A model generated the notes under the pieces. The model did no database searches. It was not told where the DNA came from and saw nothing but the letters and a program-made list of their open reading frames with translations. A program made the position numbers and the translations under genes. Positions 52,158-60,549 of a stretch of DNA of 64,000 nucleotides are shown here, in pieces. The stretch covers positions 310,001 through 374,000 of the forward strand of contig JAVJST010000011.1 of NCBI GenBank assembly GCA_040219295.1. Direction: 5' to 3'. Origin of the DNA: JAVJST01 sp040219295 (GTDB taxonomy: Bacteria; Pseudomonadota; Alphaproteobacteria; Rhodospirillales; Casp-alpha2). Positions within the stretch are counted from its first letter, which is position 1, and each line of letters begins with the position of its first letter.

Positions 52158-53921
52158 TCAACTCCGGTCGACGCGATAGAGCGCGAACGGCAGCGGCACG
52201 AACTCCACCGGCACGTTCTGTTCGGCTAGCATCTTCTGACTGACGTAGCGCGCCGGCGCGAAGACCAGGTGGCGGCTGTCGGAATCGATCGCCGCGAACG
52301 CCTTGGCCCGCGACAACGTCAATGCCGCTTCGGGGGACTTCAACCAGTCGAGATCGGGCCTGTAGATCAGCCAGACGTGCTGCCCCTCGGTTTCGCCAAG
52401 ATAGAAATCGTCCGGGCGCATGGCGCCCGGGTCGAAGGCCCGCGCGGTCGCCATGTGAAACAGCACGGCCCCGATGCCCTGGAACGACGGCAGGGTATCG
52501 CCGCTCAGGACCTTGTCCAGTTCAACGGGTTCACCGAGCGTGCAATAGGTGAAGGAGCTACCTAACCCGGCCCTATACTCACCGTCCTTCGAAGTCGGCA
52601 CCCCACAGATGAGGCGACGGACACGCTCTGCTGTCAGTTCATCCGCATAATCCTCCATCTCGACAAGAATAAATTTGCGATCCCCTCCATCCCTCGCATT
52701 AAGCTTCATAACCGAATGCGCCGTGGTTCCGGAACCAGCAAATGAGTCGAGAACGACAGCGTTGGGACCGGCAGTGTATGAAAGTAACCACTCAATGAGG
52801 GTATAAGTTTTTGGATTCTTGAAGGCTTGTTTGGACTCTGGGAAAATCTTTCTCAATTCGTTCGCGCCGCGCCGACCATCTATTTCAATAATTCCCGGCA
52901 TCTTTTCTTTGTAGTCCTTGACGTAAATTTTAAGCCGGATGAGTTGATCGGGATCGTCGCTAAAAATAATGCGGTCCTGCCCAAGCAACGCATCGCGGGT
53001 TTCTTCAGGAAATCGGTATCCCATGAGGGGTTGTGGCACCAACTTCTTAGTCTTGGGATTCATCAAGTCCCAGCGATACCCTTCACGGCCAGGGTTATGG
53101 ACGCTACGCGAGGCGGTAAAAATCCCACTCCGGTCTATCTGATTATATTCCTGCAAAGGGCCGAGCTGCGGCTTATGCAGCCGGAACCATTCCGTATATT
53201 GCGATGAAAGCTCATCATCACTTAGATCAGCAGCTAAAAGCTCCTGTTCTACCACAAGAAGGCGATCCTTTAGGTCTGACCACGGAGAACTCCATATAGG
53301 AGCGACACCGTCCCGCTCTAGGCAAAACACATGAATATACTCATGCTCAATCGCAACATTCGTGGGGTTATTGTCGGTTGCGTTCTTCCATACGATGGTT
53401 CCAAGATGCGGGTTCGTCTTAGGATTGTTATTATCGCCGAACGTGGCGTGCAGCAGATGCTTGAACAGAGCAACCTCATTGTCGTCGATGCTCGCAAAGA
53501 TTACTCCCCCTGGCTTCATGAGGTCGCGTAGGAGCTGAAGGCGCGGCCACATCATGCATGCCCACTTGTCATGACGGAGCGTGTCATCGACAGTGATCGG
53601 ATTGCTATCCAGCCATTCTTGAATCATTGGTGCATTGACGTTGTCGTTATATGACCAATCGCTCTTACCGGTGTTGTAGGGCGGATCTATGTAAACGCAG
53701 TCCACCTTCCCGGCATACATCGGCAGGAGTGCCTTCAGGGCATGCAGGTTGTCGCCGTGAACGATCAGGTTGCCGTCGAGTGCGACGGGGCCGACGCCCT
53801 TGCTCTCGTCCGGCACCAGCGGGCGGAACGGTACCGCGAGGTGGTGGTTGTAGACAAACTCCTTGCCCTTGAATGTCAGCTCGGTCACGTGTCGATCCTG
53901 TCCTGTCGTTTTCGGCGTCAT
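52158..53921 (-). CDS. Type III DNA methyltransferase, Mod subunit
   Basis: 587 residues from ATG 53921; a GTG at 53888, with CAGGA nearby, is an alternative. Motif order is that of beta-class N6-adenine methyltransferases: VDCVYIDPPYNTGKSDW (motif IV) near the N-terminus, and SAM motif I as VLDSFAGSGTTAHSV late in the chain, with the target-recognition domain between. Motif IV to motif I (about 52560-53700) is distinctly AT-richer than both gene ends and than res. This suggests an imported or swapped specificity region. Mod sets the target site for both methylation and restriction. Confidence 0.92.
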   Translation of the reverse strand: MTPKTTGQDRHVTELTFKGKEFVYNHHLAVPFRPLVPDESKGVGPVALDGNLIVHGDNLHALKALLPMYAGKVDCVYIDPPYNTGKSDWSYNDNVNAPMIQEWLDSNPITVDDTLRHDKWACMMWPRLQLLRDLMKPGGVIFASIDDNEVALFKHLLHATFGDNNNPKTNPHLGTIVWKNATDNNPTNVAIEHEYIHVFCLERDGVAPIWSSPWSDLKDRLLVVEQELLAADLSDDELSSQYTEWFRLHKPQLGPLQEYNQIDRSGIFTASRSVHNPGREGYRWDLMNPKTKKLVPQPLMGYRFPEETRDALLGQDRIIFSDDPDQLIRLKIYVKDYKEKMPGIIEIDGRRGANELRKIFPESKQAFKNPKTYTLIEWLLSYTAGPNAVVLDSFAGSGTTAHSVMKLNARDGGDRKFILVEMEDYADELTAERVRRLICGVPTSKDGEYRAGLGSSFTYCTLGEPVELDKVLSGDTLPSFQGIGAVLFHMATARAFDPGAMRPDDFYLGETEGQHVWLIYRPDLDWLKSPEAALTLSRAKAFAAIDSDSRHLVFAPARYVSQKMLAEQNVPVEFVPLPFALYRVDRS

Positions 53922-54003
53922 GTTGCGAATCACCGTAACCTTAGCGCGAGTCCACGTTGCAGGGACAGGCCACGAAGTCACATAGGCACCCTGGCACAAG
54001 ACA

Positions 54004-54302
54004 TTCTTGACATTCAGATTTTATTCCTATATTATCACCTGGCTGTTTTGGCATGGTGAATAGGAACGAAGCGTGGTTCTGCGTGGCAAGCGCGCCGCGC
54101 CATTCCTTCGTGACGCGTCTTCAGCGCTCCGCAGGATGAGGCGGGGTGCGGCGGCGCTATGAGCGGCAAACGAACGTGTGGTGCCGAGAGACCGGACGCG
54201 AGGCCTCTCCGGCCATTCCCCTCGCGTCCGGCGGCGGCCAAAGGCCGCCGGTGCAGAAAAATGCGGTCCGCCGGGGGTCGATAGCCGGAATTAGGCCGGA
54301 AA
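54004..54302 (+). repeat. Dispersed promoter-bearing element, copy B
   Basis: Like copy A at 23141, it starts with a promoter (54007-54035) followed by CACCTGGCTGTTTTGGCATGGTGAATA, and carries the 50-bp block (54252-54301, 44/50 identical). Its middle differs: it has a half-copy of the 34394 repeat type and a GGCGGCC-AAA-GGCCGCC hairpin. The region 54303-54406 up to the ribF stop shows loose similarity to 23412-23500. No gene is supported here. Confidence 0.65.
54007..54035 (+). promoter_or_regulatory. Strong sigma70-type promoter in copy B
   Basis: TTGACA, exactly 17 AT-rich bases, TATTAT. It points right, away from mod and toward the antisense strand of ribF. No plus-strand coding gene follows until 55529. 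Confidence 0.7.
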
Positions 54303-54406
54303 TCGAAAACGCGTTTGTTTTCAACGGTCCCGGCATGGCACGAAATGGGCCGGAACCGGTCCGAAACTGGTCCGTGCATAGGCACGGCCCGGGCGCGCCT
54401 GGGCGC

Positions 54407-55348
54407 TCAGGCAAGGAGCTTGCGCGCGGTCTGGCAATCCTCGGCGATTTGGGCGGTGAGCGCGTCGAGGCCGTCGAACTTCATCTCGGGGCGGATGAAC
54501 TCGAGCAGTTGCACGCGTACCGTCTTGCCGTAGAGGTCGCCGGAAAAGTCGAACAGATGCACCTCTAGCCACGGCTCCCTGGTCTCGAACATCGGCCGGA
54601 TGCCGAGGTTGGCGACGCCGTCGATCCATACCGGCGCGCCGTCCCCGACGCCGCCGACGGCGAGGCGGACGGCGTAGATCCCGAACTTCGGCTCGATGTA
54701 GCCGTCGAGCGCGATGTTCGCGGTCGGGAAGCCCCATTCGCGGCCGCGCTGGTCGCCGCGGACCACCTCGCCGGCGATCTCGAACGGCCGGCCCAGCAGA
54801 TCGGCGACCGCCCGCATCTCCCCGGCCTTCAGGTACTCGCGGATCAGCGTCGACGAGTAGACGTGGCCGTCGCCGTCGTCGACGGCATTGACCACCGTGA
54901 AGTCGAAACCGAGCCGCTGTCCGGCGTCGAGCAGCATGGCCGGATTGCCGGCGCGCCCCTTGCCGAAGTGGAAATCGTAGCCGCAGGCGACGTGCTTGAC
55001 CCGAAGCGCGCCGACCAGCACATCGGCCACGAACGCCTCGGCCTCCATGGTCGCGAGCGCGCGGTCGAACGGCAGCACGATCATCAGGTCGCAGCCGAGG
55101 TCGGCGACCGCCTGCACCTTGGCCTGCTTCGGCGTGATGCGGAACGGCGGCTGGTCGGGCTTGAAGAACAGCCGGGGGTGCGGCTCGAAGCTCATGACCG
55201 CCCACGGATCGCCCTGCGCGCGGGCGATGCGGCCGGCCTCGCCGATCACCGCCTGGTGGCCGAGATGCACGCCGTCGAAATTGCCGATGGCGATGGCGCT
55301 GCCCAGGAAGGCGTCGGGAATGTCGCGATAGTCCTCGAATATGCGCAT
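54407..55348 (-). CDS. ribF: Bifunctional riboflavin kinase / FAD synthetase
   Basis: 313 residues. The N-terminal FMN adenylyltransferase has AIGNFDGVHLGHQAVI (HxGH-type) and YSSTLIREYLKAG. The C-terminal flavokinase shows EWGFPTANIALDGYI (PTAN motif) and DLYGKTVRV. It makes FMN and FAD. Canonical order is ribF-ileS-lspA; here mod and res stand between ribF and ileS. Confidence 0.94.
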   Translation of the reverse strand: MRIFEDYRDIPDAFLGSAIAIGNFDGVHLGHQAVIGEAGRIARAQGDPWAVMSFEPHPRLFFKPDQPPFRITPKQAKVQAVADLGCDLMIVLPFDRALATMEAEAFVADVLVGALRVKHVACGYDFHFGKGRAGNPAMLLDAGQRLGFDFTVVNAVDDGDGHVYSSTLIREYLKAGEMRAVADLLGRPFEIAGEVVRGDQRGREWGFPTANIALDGYIEPKFGIYAVRLAVGGVGDGAPVWIDGVANLGIRPMFETREPWLEVHLFDFSGDLYGKTVRVQLLEFIRPEMKFDGLDALTAQIAEDCQTARKLLA

Positions 55349-55528
55349 GGGCGGAGGTTGGCCCCGGCGGCGCGGGGGGTCAAGCCGGACGCGCGCCCCT
55401 TGAAATTCGGACTGGCGAGCCTACGTCAATGGTTCGTAGCGGCGTACGGCTCACCGTGCCGCGGTCCGTCATCGCCATGGCGCGTGTCGCCGGCCGCAGT
55501 GACCACCTTTCCACGAAAGGAGGACGCG

Positions 55529-55711
55529 ATGACGACGCAAAATCCACTCCATGAAAAAGCCGACGACGCCTTCAACACGCCGTCACCGGAACCGCAAGAG
55601 GCGCAGAAGCCCGATGTCGGCCTGAAATCCGGCAAGCAGCAGTTCGCCATCCTGATCGTCGGCGTGGTTGCCATGGTCGGCCTCGTCGTGGTCGCCCGGA
55701 TGTACACCTAG
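55529..55711 (+). CDS. Small single-span membrane protein
   Basis: 60 residues from ATG 55529, with an excellent AAAGGAGGACGCG site. Charged, Pro-rich N-half (residues 1-38) and one membrane helix, FAILIVGVVAMVGLVVVARM, ending 2 residues before the stop. No family known. It is convergent with purD (31 bp) and divergent from ribF. Confidence 0.65.
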   Translation: MTTQNPLHEKADDAFNTPSPEPQEAQKPDVGLKSGKQQFAILIVGVVAMVGLVVVARMYT

Positions 55712-55742
55712 CTAGGCGCCCCGCGATCGATTGACGGTCGCG

Positions 55743-57020
55743 CTACGCGCGCTTGACCGCGCGCCAGCCGATGTCGCGCCGGCAGAAGCCTTGCGGCCAG
55801 TCGATGGCGTCGACCGCCTTGTAGGCGGTCTTCTGGGCGTCGCTGACCGTCTTGCCGAGCGCCGCGACACCGAGAACCCGGCCGCCGCTGGCGACGAGAT
55901 CGCCGTTCTGGCGCCGGGTGCCGGCATGGAAGACCTGCGCGCCCTTAACGTCCTCGGCCTTGTCCAGCCCGCCGATGACCGTGCCTTTCTCGTAGTGACC
56001 GGGATAGCCTTTCGCCGCCATCACGACGAGCAGCGCGGTATCGCGCCGCCACGAGAGCTTGATCTCGTCGAGACGGCCCTCGGCGCTGGCCAGCAGGGCC
56101 TCGAGCAGATCCGACTTGAGGCGCATCATCAGGACCTGGCACTCGGGATCGCCGAACCGGACGTTGTACTCAATGAGTTGCGGCCCCGCCGGCGTGATCA
56201 TCAGGCCTGCGAACAGCACGCCCTTGAACGGCCGGCCGTCCGCCGCCATGCCCCTGACGGTCGGCTCGATGACCTCGGACATGATCCGCCTGGTCAGCTT
56301 GGCATCGGCGATCGGCGCCGGGCTGTAGGCGCCCATGCCGCCGGTGTTGGGCCCCTCGTCGCCGTCGTGCGCCGCCTTGTGATCCTGCGCCGAGGCCAGC
56401 GGCAGGGCCCGCTCGCCGTCGACCAGCGCAAAGAAACTGAGCTCCTCGCCCTCGAGAAACCGCTCGATCACCACCTCGGCGCCGGCCTCGGCGCCGAACG
56501 CCTGTTCGGTCATGATGTGATCGATGGCGGCGAATGCCTCGTTGTCGTTGCGGCAGATGATGACGCCTTTGCCCGCCGCCAGCCCGTCGGCCTTGACGAC
56601 GATCGGCGCACCGACCAGGTGGATGTATTCCTTCGCGGCGTCGGGCTCGTCGAACCGCCGATAGGCGGCGGTCGGAATGTCGTAGCGGTCGCAGAGATCC
56701 TTGGTGAACGCCTTGGAGCCCTCCAGCCGCGCCGCCTCCTGGCTGGGGCCGAAGGCCTTGATCCCCTCGGCCTCGAGACGGTCGACCAGTCCCGCGACGA
56801 GCGGCGCTTCCGGCCCGACGATGACGAAATCGATACCCTCCGCCTTGGCGAAACCGACGATCCCGTCGATATCCTCGGCATCGATATGCACGCATTCGGC
56901 GATGGCGGCGATCCCAGGATTGCCGGGCGCGGCGTAGAGCCGCTCGCAGAGCGGCGACCGGGCGACCGCCGTGCTCAACGCGTGCTCGCGTCCTCCGGAA
57001 CCGACGATCAGGACCTTCAT
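55743..57020 (-). CDS. purD: Phosphoribosylamine-glycine ligase
   Basis: 425 residues from ATG 57020 (MKVLIVGSGGREHAL). ATP-grasp features: VVKADGLAAGKGVIIC, EELSFFALVDG, and NVRFGDPECQVLM with metal ligands. GPNTGGMGAYSPAP is the classic GARS signature. It catalyses the second step of purine synthesis. The long upstream open frame is not translated by any evidence and was left out. Divergent from xseA with 120 bp between. Confidence 0.95.
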   Translation of the reverse strand: MKVLIVGSGGREHALSTAVARSPLCERLYAAPGNPGIAAIAECVHIDAEDIDGIVGFAKAEGIDFVIVGPEAPLVAGLVDRLEAEGIKAFGPSQEAARLEGSKAFTKDLCDRYDIPTAAYRRFDEPDAAKEYIHLVGAPIVVKADGLAAGKGVIICRNDNEAFAAIDHIMTEQAFGAEAGAEVVIERFLEGEELSFFALVDGERALPLASAQDHKAAHDGDEGPNTGGMGAYSPAPIADAKLTRRIMSEVIEPTVRGMAADGRPFKGVLFAGLMITPAGPQLIEYNVRFGDPECQVLMMRLKSDLLEALLASAEGRLDEIKLSWRRDTALLVVMAAKGYPGHYEKGTVIGGLDKAEDVKGAQVFHAGTRRQNGDLVASGGRVLGVAALGKTVSDAQKTAYKAVDAIDWPQGFCRRDIGWRAVKRA

Positions 57021-57140
57021 GCGCGTTTCATCCCTGGTCTTCTTCCCTTCTGGCCATCCCCATCGGCGCTCCGCTAAGGTGACGCAAGAAAATGCCGGGC
57101 GAGCCCGGACTTTCGAGCGCCTACCTAACCATGGAACGAG

Positions 57141-58571
57141 ATGCCTGAAAACCGCGAACAAACGGAAACCGGCGGCAACATCCCGGTCTTCTCGGTCACC
57201 GAGATTTCCCATGCCGTGAAGCAGACCGTCGAAGGCGCCTTTCCCCGCGTCCGGGTGAAAGGCGAGATTTCCGGCTTCAAGCGGGCCGCCTCGGGACACC
57301 TCTACATGGCGCTCAAGGACGACGACGCCGTGATCGACGGGGTCTGCTGGCGGACCACCGCCGGCCGGCTTGCCGTCGACCCCGAGGACGGCCTGGAGAT
57401 CATCGCCACGGGGCGGATCACGACCTACCCGGGCCGTTCGAAGTACCAGCTGGTGATCGACCGGATGGAGATCGCCGGCGAAGGCGCGCTGCTGAAACTC
57501 CTCGAGGACCGCAAGCGCAAGCTGGCCGCCGAGGGCCTGTTCGACGAAGACGCCAAGCAGCTGCTGCCGGTGCTGCCGTCGGTGATCGGCGTCGTTACCT
57601 CGCCGACCGGCGCGGTCATCCGCGACATCCTGCACCGCGTGCGCGAACGGTTTCCCGTCCGCGTCATCGTCTGGCCGGCGCTGGTCCAGGGCGACGGCGC
57701 CGCCGAGCAGATCGCAGCCGGCATTCGCGGGTTCAATGCCCTGCCCGAGGGCGGGCCGGTGCCGCGCCCCGACGTGCTGATCGTGGCGCGGGGTGGCGGC
57801 AGCCTAGAGGACCTGTGGGCGTTCAACGAGGAGATCGTCGTCCGCGCCGCCGCCGAAAGCGACATTCCCCTGATCAGCGCCGTCGGTCACGAAACCGACT
57901 GGACGCTGATCGACCTTGCCGCCGACGTGCGCGCGCCGACACCAACGGCGGCGGCCGAGATCGCCGTCCCGGTGCGCGCCGATCTGATGGCGCGGGTCAC
58001 CGAACTGCAGCAGCGCCTGACACGGGCCGGACAGCGTTACCTGACCGATCGGGCCGAGCGCCTGCAGGCCATGGCGCGCGGTCTGCCGCGGCCGGGCCGC
58101 ATCGTCGAGGACCGCTCGCAGCGCCTCGACGACTGGTCCGAACGGCTTGCCAACAGCCTCAACGTCGGGCTCGAACGGCGCCAGCGGCGCGTCGTCGGGG
58201 CCGGTGCCGGTCTTGTGAGGCCGACCGCCCTGATCCGCCGCGCGGGCGAGCAGCTCGCCGAGCGCTCGGCCCGCCTGGTTCGCGCCTGGCCGAGGGCGAT
58301 GAAGACCCGTGAAGCCCGGCTCTCGGCCGCTGCGTCGCTGCTGGAGAGTTATTCCTACCGCCGCACGCTGGAACGCGGTTTCGCCCTGGTGTCGGGCGCG
58401 GACGGCGCGCCGGTCCGCAGCGTCGCCCAGGCCGCCCCCGGCGACACCCTGTCGATCGAGGTCGCCGACGGCCGCTTCGACGCCGTGGTCGGCCCCGGCG
58501 GCGCGAAGCGAAAACAGGCCAAGCGCCGCCCTTCGGTCAGTGGCGACGACGGCCAGGGGTCGCTGTTGTGA
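57141..58571 (+). CDS. xseA: Exodeoxyribonuclease VII large subunit
   Basis: 476 residues. N-terminal OB-fold (PRVRVKGEISGFKRAASGHL), then the catalytic domain with VVTSPTGAVIRDILHRV, RGGGSLEDLWAFNEE and ISAVGHETDWTLIDLAADVRAPTP. The C-terminal coiled region ends in a basic tail. It degrades single-stranded DNA with the small XseB subunit, which is not seen in the window. Its stop overlaps the next start by one base (TGATG). Confidence 0.94.
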   Translation: MPENREQTETGGNIPVFSVTEISHAVKQTVEGAFPRVRVKGEISGFKRAASGHLYMALKDDDAVIDGVCWRTTAGRLAVDPEDGLEIIATGRITTYPGRSKYQLVIDRMEIAGEGALLKLLEDRKRKLAAEGLFDEDAKQLLPVLPSVIGVVTSPTGAVIRDILHRVRERFPVRVIVWPALVQGDGAAEQIAAGIRGFNALPEGGPVPRPDVLIVARGGGSLEDLWAFNEEIVVRAAAESDIPLISAVGHETDWTLIDLAADVRAPTPTAAAEIAVPVRADLMARVTELQQRLTRAGQRYLTDRAERLQAMARGLPRPGRIVEDRSQRLDDWSERLANSLNVGLERRQRRVVGAGAGLVRPTALIRRAGEQLAERSARLVRAWPRAMKTREARLSAAASLLESYSYRRTLERGFALVSGADGAPVRSVAQAAPGDTLSIEVADGRFDAVVGPGGAKRKQAKRRPSVSGDDGQGSLL

Positions 58572-59389
58572 TGCTCGGACGGATCCTGCTGGCCGTTTTC
58601 GTGGTGACCGCCGCGCCGGCGCTCGCCGCGCCCGCCATCGAGCTGCCGGAAGCCGCGCAGCAGGGCGCGCTGGTCGTCGGGCGCACCGATCCCGGAGCCT
58701 CGGTCAGGGTCGACGGCCGCGACGTCCGCGTCTCACCGGCCGGGCTGTTCCTGATCGCCATCGGACGCGACGACAGCGAACCGCGCCATGTCACGGTGAC
58801 CGATCCCCTCGGCATCTCGAACGAAGCGACGGTTTCGGTCATTGCGCGCGAATACGACATCCAGCGGATCGACGGCTTGCCCAAGAAGACCGTCACGCCC
58901 GATCCGGAAACGGCAACGCGGATCGGCGAGGAGATCGCCGCCATCAGCGAGGTCCGCACCCTTGATACACCTCGCGACGATTTCGCGGCGGGATTCCAGT
59001 GGCCGCTGACCGGCACGATCACCGGCGTCTACGGCTCGCAGCGCATCCTGAACGGCAATCCGCGACGCCCCCATTTCGGCGTCGACATCGCCGCGCCGGA
59101 AGGGACCCCGGTGCGCGCCATGGGCGCGGGGACCGTGCGGCTGGCGCATCCGGACATGGTGCTGACCGGCCAGACCCTGATGGTCGACCACGGGCACGGC
59201 CTGATGTCCGTCTATACGCACATGAGCGACATCGCCGTCGCCGAAGGTTCGCGCGTCGAGGCGGGCGACGTCATCGGCGCCGTGGGTCAGACCGGCCGCG
59301 CGACCGGCCCGCATCTGCATTGGGGCGTCACCCTGTTCTCGGTCCAACTCGACCCGATGCTGGTGGCCGGCCCCATGCCTGAAGGGTGA
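58571..59389 (+). CDS. M23 family metallopeptidase (LytM-like)
   Basis: 272 residues from ATG 58571. Signal peptide MLGRILLAVFVVTAAPALAA. After an unassigned N-terminal domain (about 25-140), the M23 domain has HFGVDIAAPEGTPVRA (first zinc His/Asp) and GPHLHWGVTL (HxH). The chain GYVY-type core appears as GQTLMVDHGHGLMSVYTHM. It cuts peptidoglycan crosslinks in the periplasm or regulates an amidase. All zinc ligands are present, so it is likely active. Coupled to xseA. Confidence 0.9.
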   Translation: MLGRILLAVFVVTAAPALAAPAIELPEAAQQGALVVGRTDPGASVRVDGRDVRVSPAGLFLIAIGRDDSEPRHVTVTDPLGISNEATVSVIAREYDIQRIDGLPKKTVTPDPETATRIGEEIAAISEVRTLDTPRDDFAAGFQWPLTGTITGVYGSQRILNGNPRRPHFGVDIAAPEGTPVRAMGAGTVRLAHPDMVLTGQTLMVDHGHGLMSVYTHMSDIAVAEGSRVEAGDVIGAVGQTGRATGPHLHWGVTLFSVQLDPMLVAGPMPEG

Positions 59390-59402
59390 GTTCGACGGTC
59401 TC

Positions 59403-59432
59403 TTGATCCGGATGGCCGCTTGACGCTACACT
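59403..59432 (+). promoter_or_regulatory. Possible promoter of the small secreted protein
   Basis: TTGATC, 18-base spacer, TACACT, 47 bp before ATG 59480. Moderate match only. Confidence 0.35.
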
Positions 59433-59479
59433 TTTTGATAGGTGCCGCTCTCGCGGTACCGATCACGAAAGGTGATGAC

Positions 59480-59653
59480 ATGCGTAAACTGAGCGTGTTC
59501 GCAGCCGCCTTGTTCGCCGTTACGATCATGGCGGCGCCCGCCGTATCGTATTCCGGCTGCACGACAACCCACACCGCCGACGCACAGTCGACAATGACGA
59601 GTGACGCGACGACGAGTACGGGCACCGTGGTCGTCGGAACCGACGGCGACTGA
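59480..59653 (+). CDS. Small secreted Thr/Ser-rich protein
   Basis: 57 residues from ATG 59480 (GAAAGGTGATGAC upstream). Signal peptide MRKLSVFAAALFAVTIMAAP, then a short chain with one Cys (YSGCTTTH) and many Thr and Ser. No known family. The Cys may be lipid-linked if the AVSYSGC segment acts as a poor lipobox, but it departs from the consensus. Convergent with the LpxL-type gene. Confidence 0.55.
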   Translation: MRKLSVFAAALFAVTIMAAPAVSYSGCTTTHTADAQSTMTSDATTSTGTVVVGTDGD

Positions 59654-59658
59654 GCAGA

Positions 59659-60549
59659 CTAATCCGGCCAGCGCCGGTGAACCCAGAACCACTGGGCCGG
59701 CCGTTCGCGTATCCAGCCTTCCAGAACGCGGTTGACCTCCGTCATCAGCGCCAGGATGTCTGCGTCGTGATCGCCTGATCTCGGCAGCGGCATCGGTTCG
59801 CTGAGGGTCACGCGGAACCGGCATCCTTCGAGGCGTTCGATCCGGGTCATGACGACCGGGCAATCGAACCGCAGCGCGAACTGCGCCAGTGCCGGCGCGG
59901 TCATCGCATCGCGCCCGAAGAACGGCACCGGGATGCCGTCGTTCATCTTCTGATCGATGAGGATGCCGAGATGCTCGCCCTGTGAAAGCAGCTGCAGGGC
60001 GCGCCGCGCGCCGCGCGTCCCCTTGGGCAGCAGTTCGCCGCTGCCGGGATGGCGATTGGCGAACAGCGGTTCCATCAGCGGGTTGTTCGGCGCCCGGTAG
60101 AACATGTGCGCGGGCAATCCATACTCGATCAGGCAGACCGGGCCGACTTCCCAGTTGCCGAGATGCGCCGCGACAAAGATGCCCGGCTTGCCGTCGTCGC
60201 GCATCCGGGCGATGACGTCGCCGCCGACGATCTCGATCTCGGCGTCGGGCCCCGTCGTCTTGAACCGGCGAAGATGCGGAAACTCGAACACGGTTCGGCC
60301 GAGATTGTCCCACATGTCGTGCAGGATGGCCTCGACCGCCGCGTCGTCGAGCTCGGGCATCGCCATCTTCAGGTTCCTGCGCGCGAGCCGGTGCTTGCCG
60401 ACACGCGGCCCGATCGTCCGGCCGATCCATCCGCCGATCGCCGAGGCGAAGCGAACCGGCAACAGCCGGACGACGTAGAACAGGCTCCACGCAACGGCGG
60501 CCTCGAGGTGCTGTTTCACCGTCGGGCGGCGATCGGCTTCAGCGCCCAT
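59659..60549 (-). CDS. LpxL/HtrB-type lipid A acyltransferase
   Basis: 296 residues. One N-terminal hydrophobic segment and the acyltransferase motif HLGNWE (Hx4E), then GILIDQKMNDGIPVPFFGR, typical of the lauroyl/myristoyl acyltransferases that add secondary acyl chains to Kdo-lipid A. The chain length added cannot be told. It overlaps lpxK by 11 bp and is the last gene of the lipid A cluster running left from 64000. Confidence 0.9.
   Translation of the reverse strand: MGAEADRRPTVKQHLEAAVAWSLFYVVRLLPVRFASAIGGWIGRTIGPRVGKHRLARRNLKMAMPELDDAAVEAILHDMWDNLGRTVFEFPHLRRFKTTGPDAEIEIVGGDVIARMRDDGKPGIFVAAHLGNWEVGPVCLIEYGLPAHMFYRAPNNPLMEPLFANRHPGSGELLPKGTRGARRALQLLSQGEHLGILIDQKMNDGIPVPFFGRDAMTAPALAQFALRFDCPVVMTRIERLEGCRFRVTLSEPMPLPRSGDHDADILALMTEVNRVLEGWIRERPAQWFWVHRRWPD

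Noticed and set aside
57021..57635. N-terminal extension of PurD by about 205 codons
   Set aside because: It covers the xseA coding region on the opposite strand. MKVLIVGSGGREHAL at 57020 is the normal PurD start.
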